Assembly (NCBI GenBank): GCA_021296025.1
Contig: JAGWBF010000059.1
Location: 1 to 9,186, forward strand
Direction of reading: 5' to 3'
Length of the DNA: 9,186 bases
Origin: Dehalococcoidia bacterium
GTDB lineage: Bacteria > Chloroflexota > Dehalococcoidia > Lucifugimonadales > JAGWBF01
Of the stretch, positions 1 to 5,913 are shown piece after piece. Every line of letters begins with the position of its first letter. Within the stretch, counting starts at the first letter, position 1. The translations under genes were made by a program, and so were the position numbers. The notes under the pieces were generated by a model, which was given only the letters and a program-made list of their open reading frames with translations, searched no databases and was not told the origin of the DNA.

Positions 1-55
1 CCTCTGCTTGACTGATGCCCGGTCTTTTCAACTCCAACAGGCTTTCTGAAACGGC

Positions 56-1324
56 CTAACGTGAAACTGAGTCCGGGTACATGTCGGGCAGCATCTCATC
101 CCTCCAGCTTGCGCCTTTGGGCATTATGCGGTCCAGGGCCCGAAGCTTGTAATACGCTGATCTCGCCCCTGGAGGGTCCCCGCCATCGGAGACTGTCCTC
201 ACCGCTTCTAGGAGGAGCCTGCGCAGCTGGACTATGGTCAGGTCGCTGGAGGTAAGGTACTCCCTGGTCCGGTCCACCACAGCCCCCATCATCTCCTGGA
301 CAGCCTGGTCCTGGTTGTTTACCCCCTCGATCCCGGTGAAATTCTCGTTCTTCTGCATTACCCTATCGATCAGGTACTGGTTGTCCATGTTTCGGATGCT
401 GCGGAAGTCGGGCTGGAGCTGACCCGGCCCTCTACCAAGCCGAGTCTCCACCATGTCCCACTCGTCGAAGGGGTCTCCGTTGGTGCTGTAGGCCCAGTTG
501 TACACCATGCAGTTGTCGTCATCTATGGGCACCCAGATGTGCCCCGTCGTGTAGGGTGTAACCGTGTTCTCGCCGGGACGGAACTGGTGGAAAGGCATGA
601 CGAAGTGATAGGTGCGGACGAAGATTTCGTCATCGCCAAAGGACCTGATGCCGGCGTATCGATAGCCGTAGTCGGTGGTGTCCACCTCGACGGTCGGAGG
701 ACCAGCCTTGGCAAATGTGGAGTTGGGAGCGTATCCGCCTTTGGTGGTGTTGGCGGTGAAGTTCCGGTGTAGGATGGGGACGTGGGCTGTGTCCACTCCC
801 CCCTCCAGGGCCTGGAGCCAGTTGCACTCCTGCCAGTTCTTGGAGACGCCCCTTTGCTCCTCGGACACTTGGGTCCATTCAAAGGCAGGCTCCGGGGGTC
901 GCAGGTCGGGCGGGCCCATGTAGGCCCAGATTATCCCTCCCAGATCCACCGTCGGATAGGCGGTTATGCGTACCTCTTCGCGCAAACGGCTCTCCGCCGG
1001 TTCGTTCATCATGTCGACACAACGACCATCCACATCGTACTTCCACCCGTGATAGACGCAGCGGATGCCGCACTCTTCGTTTCTGCCCAGCCAGAGGGAT
1101 GTACGCCGGTGGGCGCAGAACTCGTCCACCAGCCCCACCCTGCCCTGGGTGTCCCTGAATGCCAGCAGATCCTCGCCCAGCAGCTTGACCCGCACTGGGG
1201 GACAGTCGGCTTCGGAAATTTCCGATGCCAGCAGGGCCGGCATCCAGTAGCGTCGAAGGGTCTCACCCATGGGAGTGTCCGGGCCTGTGCGCGTGAGCAG
1301 TCCGTTTTCGTCGTGGCTAAGCAT
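56..1324 (-). CDS. Rieske non-heme iron oxygenase, phthalate-dioxygenase-like oxygenase subunit
   Basis: Predicted terminal oxygenase of an aromatic ring-hydroxylating or demethylating system, inserting oxygen at a mononuclear iron with electrons relayed through a [2Fe-2S] cluster; cytoplasmic. The 422-residue product has a Rieske domain at about 25-140, with ligands C70-x-H72 and C89-x2-H92. A catalytic domain follows, in which N-W-L-Q-A-L-E-G-G-V-D-T-A-H-V-P-I-L-H (168-186) supplies iron ligands H181 and H186 and the bridging D178. That block and the length match the phthalate 4,5-dioxygenase alpha-only class. ATG 1324 is preceded by AGGGGGG, and the stop is TAG. It is the last gene of a minus-strand run after the cytidylyltransferase (gap 28 bases). 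No reductase or ferredoxin is in the window, so its electron donor must be elsewhere. Family is near certain; substrate unknown. Confidence 0.93.
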   Translation of the reverse strand: MLSHDENGLLTRTGPDTPMGETLRRYWMPALLASEISEADCPPVRVKLLGEDLLAFRDTQGRVGLVDEFCAHRRTSLWLGRNEECGIRCVYHGWKYDVDGRCVDMMNEPAESRLREEVRITAYPTVDLGGIIWAYMGPPDLRPPEPAFEWTQVSEEQRGVSKNWQECNWLQALEGGVDTAHVPILHRNFTANTTKGGYAPNSTFAKAGPPTVEVDTTDYGYRYAGIRSFGDDEIFVRTYHFVMPFHQFRPGENTVTPYTTGHIWVPIDDDNCMVYNWAYSTNGDPFDEWDMVETRLGRGPGQLQPDFRSIRNMDNQYLIDRVMQKNENFTGIEGVNNQDQAVQEMMGAVVDRTREYLTSSDLTIVQLRRLLLEAVRTVSDGGDPPGARSAYYKLRALDRIMPKGASWRDEMLPDMYPDSVSR

Positions 1325-1341
1325 GGTCCCCCCTGGTGCTG

Positions 1342-1361
1342 GGCAGCGAGCTCTAGCTGCC
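1342..1361 (-). repeat. Intercistronic inverted repeat, possible RNA hairpin
   Basis: GGCAGC (1342-1347) and GCTGCC (1356-1361) form a perfect 6-bp stem around an 8-base loop. It covers the stop codon of the cytidylyltransferase and lies just before the Rieske gene's ribosome binding site. No T-run follows on the minus strand, so it is unlikely to be an intrinsic terminator. A processing or translational-coupling role is possible, and chance is not excluded. Confidence 0.3.
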
Positions 1362-2087
1362 GCCCCTATCCTGCATGATGAGGCTGTACAGGGCTTCCGC
1401 TACCCTTAAGTGTTCAGGTTCGTCGATATCCACTGACCTTTCCCGGGGAATGGGGTAGCCGGCCAGCCGGGGCACGATGTAGGAGTTCTTCTCCCGCAGC
1501 AGGTCGCTGCGAATCATGTAGAAGTACCCCGAGGGCACCTCGTAGTCGGGCAGCTTGGTCTGCAGCCCTGAAGCGCCGGGGTGTGTCCGCCTGATGAATC
1601 GCCCTGCCCGGTAGTAGGAATGGAGGGGGTGCTCGTAGAAGTTGGTAACTGCGATGCAGCCGTTGGCTCTCTGGTCCTGGAACATCTTCCAGCCGCCCCG
1701 GATGTCCTCGGGGAGCATGAGGGCTGCGGTGGGGTACATGACGCTGACCGCGTCGTAATTCTTGCCATCCTTGGCCAGCTGGTCGAGGGAGTGTATTGCC
1801 ACAGCCGTCGCCGGAGATTCGTCGGTCGTCAGGTGGGCTGGGCGGTCCAGGACAACGGCTCCTGCGGCCCTGGAAATCTCGGCGACCTCCGGGTCTTCGG
1901 TGGAGACGTACACTGCATCGAAGATCCCGCTATCCCTGGCGGCATCGATCACGTAGCAGATTACCGGCCTGCCCCGCAGCATGGCGATGTTCTTCCTGGG
2001 GAGGCGTCTTGACATGCCCTTGGCGGGAATAAGGCCCAAGGGGTACACAGGTGGGGATGATGTCGATCGTCTTCGTTCCGGGCTCAT
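1353..2087 (-). CDS. CMP-N-acetylneuraminate synthetase-like cytidylyltransferase
   Basis: Member of the acylneuraminate cytidylyltransferase family (NeuA/PseF type), which activates a nonulosonic acid with CTP to a CMP-sugar. The 244-residue product has the nucleotide-binding signature I-P-A-K-G-M-S-R-R-L-P-R-K-N at 20-33, where typical members have IPARGGSKGLPGKN. It then shows VSTEDPEVAEISRAAGA (61-77), a VMYPTAALMLPEDI stretch (117-129) resembling PseF-type enzymes, and the metal-binding D-I-D at 220-222. Key basic positions are conservatively swapped (R to K, K to R), so the exact sugar is uncertain. ATG 2087 gives a roughly 15-residue extension before the first strand with only a loose GAAGGGG upstream; a later GTG is possible but has no better binding site. 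It lies between the RidA-like gene (gap 36 bases) and the Rieske gene. No other nonulosonate or surface-glycan gene is visible, which is unusual. Confidence 0.82.
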   Translation of the reverse strand: MSPERRRSTSSPPVYPLGLIPAKGMSRRLPRKNIAMLRGRPVICYVIDAARDSGIFDAVYVSTEDPEVAEISRAAGAVVLDRPAHLTTDESPATAVAIHSLDQLAKDGKNYDAVSVMYPTAALMLPEDIRGGWKMFQDQRANGCIAVTNFYEHPLHSYYRAGRFIRRTHPGASGLQTKLPDYEVPSGYFYMIRSDLLREKNSYIVPRLAGYPIPRERSVDIDEPEHLRVAEALYSLIMQDRGGS

Positions 2088-2123
2088 TACTTCTACCCCT
2101 TCCGAAATGGTTAGTTTGGTAAG

Positions 2124-2525
2124 CTAGCCGTTCCCTTCCAGGATAGCGGCTACTTCCACTTCAACTAGCAGGTCGGGCGCGGCCAGCCCGGCAACGACCA
2201 ACGTGGTGCTTGTGGGTAGGCCGTCGGCTGGCATATCTTCCAGGCGGGCGCGACGGACCTCTGCCAGGTTTTCGGCGCCTACCACGTAGGTTGTGGTCCT
2301 GACGATATCGCGGGTGGTCCCACCAACGGACTCAAGGGCTTTAGCGATGTTGGACCACACCTCCCGCACCTGGGCCGCGGGGTCGTTGGGGTGCAGCGTG
2401 CGCCCTTCCATGTCCCGGGACACCTGACCGGCGATGAACACTTGGTTCCCCACTTTGACCACATGGTGGTACATGTTGGCCGGAGGCGGGCAGATGTCAG
2501 GTGGATTGATGTACTCACGTTCCAT
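2124..2525 (-). CDS. RidA/YjgF/UK114-family protein lacking the catalytic arginine
   Basis: Small trimeric Rid-superfamily protein. Canonical RidA hydrolyses reactive enamine/imine intermediates to keto acids; other subfamilies serve in catabolic operons with unclear chemistry. The 133-residue product has family landmarks V-F-I-A-G-Q-V (29-35), an N-x2-K/A-L-E-S-V-G-G helix (59-69), D-I-V-R-T-T-T-Y-V (73-81) and a C-terminal V-E-V-E-V-A-A (121-127). Where RidA carries P-x-R-S, this protein reads P-T-S-T-T-L (104-109), so the arginine that binds the substrate carboxylate is absent, as in the non-RidA Rid groups. I chose the ATG at 2525 rather than the ATG two codons earlier, because AAAGGAG abuts the earlier one and sits six bases from this one. 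It is the first gene of the minus-strand run leading to the cytidylyltransferase and Rieske genes. Family assignment is firm; deaminase activity is doubtful. Confidence 0.9.
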   Translation of the reverse strand: MEREYINPPDICPPPANMYHHVVKVGNQVFIAGQVSRDMEGRTLHPNDPAAQVREVWSNIAKALESVGGTTRDIVRTTTYVVGAENLAEVRRARLEDMPADGLPTSTTLVVAGLAAPDLLVEVEVAAILEGNG

Positions 2526-2559
2526 GGGCATCTCCTTTCAGACGTGGGACCGTTTTAGG

Positions 2560-2588
2560 ATGATAACTGGTTCTTTCGTAGCTGTCCA
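2560..2588 (-). promoter_or_regulatory. Candidate sigma-70 promoter for the RidA-Rieske run
   Basis: Read on the minus strand, TTGGAC (2588-2583) and TATCAT (2565-2560) are separated by 17 bases. The -10 matches five of six consensus bases and the -35 only three. Transcription would begin near 2553, about 28 bases before the chosen ATG. Position and spacing are good, but the -35 is weak. Confidence 0.4.
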
Positions 2589-2642
2589 ATGGCGAGAGGA
2601 GGACGGAGTATTGGGCGTTGGAGTCTCCTGTCGATCCCTTTC

Positions 2643-2671
2643 TTGACGCCGAAAATGGGTACACCTACAAT
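2643..2671 (+). promoter_or_regulatory. Strong sigma-70-like promoter for the DJ-1/PfpI gene
   Basis: TTGACG (2643-2648) and TACAAT (2666-2671) each match five of six consensus bases and are exactly 17 bases apart. The start of transcription would be near 2678, giving a leader of about 80 bases before ATG 2759. It also argues against the longer reading frame that opens upstream at 2618, since that start would lie outside the transcript. Confidence 0.68.
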
Positions 2672-2758
2672 CGGCCCACCGCATCAATCCGGTTTTCCTC
2701 ATACCAAGATGGGCAACCGGGCTATCATCCTGCTTTTCGGAAGAACCAGGGAGGAGAT

Positions 2759-3367
2759 ATGAAGATAGCATTCGTAGTGTTCGAAGGCCTGACGACTATG
2801 GATTTCTTGGGTGTCTATGATCCGGTGACCCGCCTGAAGACCATGGGATTCCGGGACGACATCGACTGGGATATTTGCGCTCTGGTCCCCAAGGTGACTG
2901 ACACAACGGGCAAGCTGACCATCGAGGCAACCAGGATCAAGCCGGACTTGGGGGAGTACGACATGTTCGTCGTCCCGGGTGGGATGGGAGGCATGGTTGC
3001 CCAGGGAGACCCTGAGTTCATCCAGTGGCTCCAGTCCGGCCGAAATGCAGCCTACAAGATGGCGGTCTGCAACGGCTCCATCGTCATGGGCCACGCGGGT
3101 TACCTGCAGGGTAAGAAGGCGACCACCAACCGCAACGTGTTCGACCAGCTGCCAGCGCTAGGAGCTGAGGTTGTGCGCAATCGGGTTGTCGAAGATGGCG
3201 ATGTGATAACTGCAGGCGGTGTCAGCTCATCGATAGACCTGGGCCTGTACCTTGTCGGCAAGATCGCCGGCCAGGAAGTCATGGAAAAGATCAAGACGCA
3301 GATGGAGTACAACGGCTTCGAGCAGGCAAATATCGAGGGCTTCGGAGAGCCCCTGAAAATGGCCTAG
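2759..3367 (+). CDS. DJ-1/PfpI (GATase1-like) family protein, isonitrile hydratase-like
   Basis: A 202-residue class-I glutamine-amidotransferase-like protein of the DJ-1/ThiJ/PfpI superfamily. It begins M-K-I-A-F-V-V-F-E-G and has D15 in T-M-D-F-L-G, the V-V-P-G-G-M-G-G oxyanion-region turn (71-78) and the nucleophile-elbow cysteine C104 in A-V-C-N-G-S. It ends the fold with V-I-T-A-G-G-V-S-S-S-I-D-L, a block shared with isonitrile hydratases and with the N-terminal domain of GlxA-type AraC regulators. No helix-turn-helix domain follows, so it is more likely an enzyme than a regulator. Isonitrile hydratases convert isonitriles to N-substituted formamides, using a Cys and an Asp equivalent to C104 and D15. 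ATG 2759 follows GGGAGGAG, and a good promoter lies upstream. It appears to be transcribed alone. Family is secure; the isonitrile substrate is only a suggestion. Confidence 0.88.
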   Translation: MKIAFVVFEGLTTMDFLGVYDPVTRLKTMGFRDDIDWDICALVPKVTDTTGKLTIEATRIKPDLGEYDMFVVPGGMGGMVAQGDPEFIQWLQSGRNAAYKMAVCNGSIVMGHAGYLQGKKATTNRNVFDQLPALGAEVVRNRVVEDGDVITAGGVSSSIDLGLYLVGKIAGQEVMEKIKTQMEYNGFEQANIEGFGEPLKMA

Positions 3368-4320
3368 GAGAAGTTGGGCATCACCTGCTGGGCGAACAGC
3401 TGAACAGGCTCCACTCCGGCGTCGCGGCGGAAGTTCACAATCAAGTAGTCCAACCCGGCATCAAAGTGTCTCCGGTATAGCTCGGTGAGCTGGCCGGGGG
3501 TGCCGATATCGAAGCTGTCCAACACCGAAGGCGCGAGCCCGGTGCCATCCAAAAAACCCTGGGCCTTGGCCTTAACCTCAGCGTCAGTCTCTCCTATGAT
3601 GGCGAAGCTGTGGCGGGTCTTCAGCACCTCGGCGGGGTCCCGGCCAATGGACCCGCAGTGGCGGTCTAATGAATCCAGCTTTTCCCTGATCGCTTCGGGA
3701 CTGCCGTGGATATTGCACATATCCCCATATCGGGCCACCAGTCGCAGCGTAGCTTTTTGTCCATCGCCTCCGACCATGATGGGTGGCCGGGGCTTCTGCA
3801 GTGGGCCGGGGCTGCATATGGCGCCTTCCAGGGAGTAGTACCTGCCTTCGAAGTCCACCTGGTCTCCCGACCACAGCATCGTTATGACCTGCAGCGCCTC
3901 TTCCAACCGGCCGATGCGCTCCCGCGGCGTGCCGAAGGAGAGGCCATACATCTGGTACTCCTTGGGCAGGTTTCCTGACCCCACCCCCAGAATCAGGCGT
4001 CCATTGCTGATGACATCCACTGTCGCCGCCATCTTGGCCAGCAGTGCCGGGTTCCTGAACAGGTTGGACGAGACCAGAGAGCCCAGGCGGATTCGCTGGG
4101 TTGTCACCGACAGGGCCGAAAGGGTGGTCCAAGCCTCCATGAAAGGTTCTTGGGGAGGTCCGAGGGCCGAAAAGAAGTGATCCGCCAAGGTAAAGCTGTC
4201 GAATCCCAGTCGTTCGCACTCCAGGGCAACTTCGGATATGTGAGAATAGATGCTCTCATTCCCCTCGGGATAGCTGAAGCTGCTATATTGGATGCCGAAC
4301 TTCCCGCTCATGCCTGCCAC
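3364..4320 (-). CDS. Luciferase-like (LLM class) flavin/F420-dependent oxidoreductase
   Basis: A 318-residue TIM-barrel protein of the bacterial luciferase-like monooxygenase superfamily, using F420 or reduced FMN. Landmarks in order are F-G-I-Q-Y at the first strand (8-12), L-G-F-D-S-F-T-L-A-D-H-F-F (38-50), R-I-R-L-G-S-L-V (77-84), G-R-L-I-L-G-V-G-S-G (107-116) followed by E-Y-x2-Y-G and an E-R-x2-R-L-E-E-A-L helix (134-143), and R-P-P-I-M-V-G-G (178-185). The DHFF and LGVGSG-EY pattern is typical of F420-dependent subfamilies, but the cofactor is not proven. GTG 4320 has AAGAGG five bases upstream; ATG 4311, three codons later, is an alternative start with a weaker site. It converges on the DJ-1 gene, the two overlapping by four bases, and diverges from the selenoprotein candidate. 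Substrate unknown. Confidence 0.92.
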   Translation of the reverse strand: MAGMSGKFGIQYSSFSYPEGNESIYSHISEVALECERLGFDSFTLADHFFSALGPPQEPFMEAWTTLSALSVTTQRIRLGSLVSSNLFRNPALLAKMAATVDVISNGRLILGVGSGNLPKEYQMYGLSFGTPRERIGRLEEALQVITMLWSGDQVDFEGRYYSLEGAICSPGPLQKPRPPIMVGGDGQKATLRLVARYGDMCNIHGSPEAIREKLDSLDRHCGSIGRDPAEVLKTRHSFAIIGETDAEVKAKAQGFLDGTGLAPSVLDSFDIGTPGQLTELYRRHFDAGLDYLIVNFRRDAGVEPVQLFAQQVMPNFS

Positions 4321-4391
4321 CCAAACCTCTTGTTGCCCCGCGCCCTCTATCTTCCGGAGCGTATCTATGGTACGGGGCCGGGAGTCTTGGT

Positions 4392-4400
4392 ATTATACCA
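4392..4400 (-). promoter_or_regulatory. Extended -10 promoter for the luciferase-like gene, inside a short palindrome
   Basis: On the minus strand the sequence is TGGTATAAT, a perfect TATAAT hexamer with the TGn extension. No good -35 is seen 16-18 bases upstream, which extended -10 promoters tolerate. Transcription would start near 4385, about 65 bases before GTG 4320. The core overlaps the palindrome GGTATTATACC (4389-4399). On the plus strand the same bases read TATTAT, so a weaker divergent start toward 4459 is possible. Confidence 0.55.
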
Positions 4401-4446
4401 TCGGCTTCGGCTATGCTTTGTTAATAAGGAATCCTCATCACTACAG

Positions 4447-4455
4447 AGGAGGTGG
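4447..4455 (+). promoter_or_regulatory. Shine-Dalgarno that fixes the GTG 4459 start
   Basis: AGGAGGTGG contains a near-complete anti-16S match, with a six-base spacer to GTG 4459. It is one of the strongest ribosome binding sites in the window. It makes little sense unless translation passes the TGA 14 codons later. The alternative start at TTG 4558 has no comparable site. Confidence 0.8.
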
Positions 4456-4458
4456 CCC

Positions 4459-5061
4459 GTGCCTTCCCCAGTCCAAGTTACCGTGTGGTACGACTACACT
4501 TGACCCTTCTGCTACATCGGTCTGGCCAGACTCGACAAAGTAGCGCAAGCCCATTCGTTGGAGGTTGACCGACAGCCCTTCCTGTTGTCTCCGGACAAAC
4601 CGCTCGAGGGAGAACCTCGAAGGTTGTTCGATGGAGAGACCGAAACCGAGCTGTCCCCTGCGGCCCAGGAGCGAGCCAGGGTTGCTGGGGTCGTCATGCG
4701 CCGTCCCGCATGGTCGCCCAACACGATGCTGGTCCACCAGGCGACCCTGTATGCCAAGGATAACGGCATGGATGATGTGTTCCACCATGCCGCGGCCAGG
4801 GCTTACTGGGAGCAGGGAGTGGACCTGGGTGACTTAAATGTGGTCCTGGACATTGCAAAGGAGTGCGGCCTGGACCGGAATGACATGTCCGTCAGGCTGG
4901 AAGCTGGGCACTATCGCCAGCAAGTGCTGGATGAGTACGAACGCGCCAAGGGGCTGGGTGTTGGCGGGACACCTACGTACCATATCTCCGGCAACCTTCT
5001 GCCCGGCGATGTCAGCTATGAAGCCCTGGAGGAGGCTGTCCAGGGAGCTGAACGCGCTTAG
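4459..5061 (+). CDS. Putative selenoprotein: DsbA/FrnE-like oxidoreductase with Sec encoded by TGA at 4501-4503
   Basis: A thioredoxin-fold protein of the DSBA family (FrnE / 2-hydroxychromene-2-carboxylate isomerase-like), about 200 residues, normal for the family. From GTG 4459 it reads V-T-V-W-Y-D-Y-T-(TGA)-P-F-C-Y-I-G: the TGA is codon 15 and replaces the first Cys of the canonical C-P-F-C active site (resolving C18). The family match resumes at once and continues with F-L-L-S-P-D-K-P (41-48) and the cis-proline loop G-V-G-G-T-P-T-Y (167-174, P172), ending at TAG. The TGA is followed by a SECIS-like hairpin. The SDR gene follows by 46 bases, probably in the same operon. A nonsense mutation or base-calling error is the main alternative. 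The intact downstream frame, the strong ribosome binding site and the hairpin favour selenocysteine. A caller ignoring recoding would start at TTG 4558 and drop the active site. It could act as a dithiol oxidoreductase, isomerase or glutathione-linked isomerase. Confidence 0.82.
4511..4544 (+). promoter_or_regulatory. Candidate bacterial SECIS element
   Basis: Just 3' of the in-frame TGA the RNA can fold into a two-part stem. The lower stem is GCTAC (4511-4515) with GTAGC (4540-4544). After an asymmetric internal loop, the upper stem is TCG-GTCT (4517-4523) with AGAC-CGA (4528-4535) and a single bulged T at 4532. The apical loop is GGCC (4524-4527). The loop starts with G and lies 20 bases after the TGA. 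Bacterial SECIS models expect a small G-containing apical loop about 16-37 bases downstream on a stem of at least four pairs. The bulged U is on the 3' arm, whereas the E. coli fdhF element has it on the 5' arm. Pairing was worked out by hand, with no energy calculation. Confidence 0.7.
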
Positions 5062-5107
5062 TCTGCGCCTGTGCAGCGCCGCTAAACCGGGCCTGTAGGA
5101 GAAGAGC

Positions 5108-5884
5108 ATGCCCTATGCAGGACTAAGTCTCGAAGGAAAGAACGCCCTGGTCACGGGGTCGGCCAGGGGCATCGGCCGTGCCCTGGCTGTCGGTCTGGCC
5201 CAAGCCGGGGCCAACGTGGCTGTTTCGGATACGTCCGAGCGCCTGGACGGCGCCAGGGAGACCCAGGAGATGATCGAGGAGATTGGGACAAAGAGCTCCA
5301 GCTACGTCCTGGATGTGCTGGATGTGGGCGGAATCCCCGACACTATACACCGGGTGTCCGAGGACCTGGGAGGGCTGGACATACTGGTCAACAACGCTGG
5401 AGTGAGGGTGCGCAAGCTGGCCCTGGAAGTGACCGAGGACGAATGGGACTTCGTCGTGGACACTAACCTCAAGGGGGTGTTCTTTTGTTCCCAGGCTGCT
5501 GCTAAGCTGATGATCGGCAGGGGCGGCGGCCGGATCATTAACATCGCATCCCAGTTTGCTGTGGTCGCCCGGGCTGACCGGGCGCCCTACTGCGCCAGCA
5601 AGGGCGGAGTGGCGAACCTGACCAAGGCCCTTGCCTTGGAGTGGGCCCAGTACAACATTACAGTCAATGCCATAGGCCCTGGCCCCACCGACACACCGGG
5701 CATCCAGACCGCCCATCCACGCTCCCCCGAGGAGATCCGCCGAGAGATGGAATCAGACATGCCCCTGGGACGACGGATGGAGCCCGAAGAGCTGGTCGGA
5801 GCCGCGGTGTACTTGGCCAGCCCGTCGTCGGTAGCTACCACAGGCCACCTTCTGATCGTAGTTGGAGGATGGACGGCCCGTTAA
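5108..5884 (+). CDS. Short-chain dehydrogenase/reductase (classical SDR)
   Basis: NAD(P)-dependent oxidoreductase of 258 residues, converting an alcohol to a ketone or the reverse. All classical SDR elements are present: the cofactor motif T-G-S-A-R-G-I-G (16-23), D-V near 69-72 for adenine-ring contact, N-N-A-G (95-98), and the tetrad N120, S148, Y161, K165 (Y-C-A-S-K). P-G-P-T-D-T-P lies in the substrate-side loop. D41, at the end of the second strand (V-A-V-S-D), suggests a preference for NAD over NADP. The C-terminal G-H-L-L-I-V-V-G-G-W replaces the usual G-x3-x-V-D-G-G, a mild deviation. ATG 5108 follows AGGAG at a six-base spacing. It lies 46 bases after the selenoprotein candidate and probably shares its transcript. 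It is the only gene ending in TAA. FabG-like activity cannot be excluded, but the context suggests catabolism. Confidence 0.93.
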   Translation: MPYAGLSLEGKNALVTGSARGIGRALAVGLAQAGANVAVSDTSERLDGARETQEMIEEIGTKSSSYVLDVLDVGGIPDTIHRVSEDLGGLDILVNNAGVRVRKLALEVTEDEWDFVVDTNLKGVFFCSQAAAKLMIGRGGGRIINIASQFAVVARADRAPYCASKGGVANLTKALALEWAQYNITVNAIGPGPTDTPGIQTAHPRSPEEIRREMESDMPLGRRMEPEELVGAAVYLASPSSVATTGHLLIVVGGWTAR

Positions 5885-5913
5885 TCCCGGCCCGCCTGTC
5901 CCGCCGTGCCCTA

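Noticed and set aside
1..55. Start of a further gene or a terminator downstream of the Rieske gene
   Set aside because: Too short to support either; no stem followed by a T-run and no start codon with a binding site were found.
2618..2758. N-terminal extension of the DJ-1/PfpI gene
   Set aside because: The 47 residues are unlike the family, the start has no binding site, and the best promoter (2643-2671) lies inside it.
3584..4219. 211-codon frame overlapping the luciferase-like gene on the same strand
   Set aside because: It is a frame-shifted shadow with Gly/Pro/Arg-rich composition. The full LLM gene in the other frame has all family motifs.
4558..5061. Shorter DsbA-like gene starting at TTG 4558
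   Set aside because: It lacks the first beta strand and the whole active site, and has no ribosome binding site. The family match continues upstream through the TGA to GTG 4459.
5123..5716. 197-codon antisense frame under the SDR
   Set aside because: No recognisable fold; the sense strand encodes a complete SDR with all catalytic residues.
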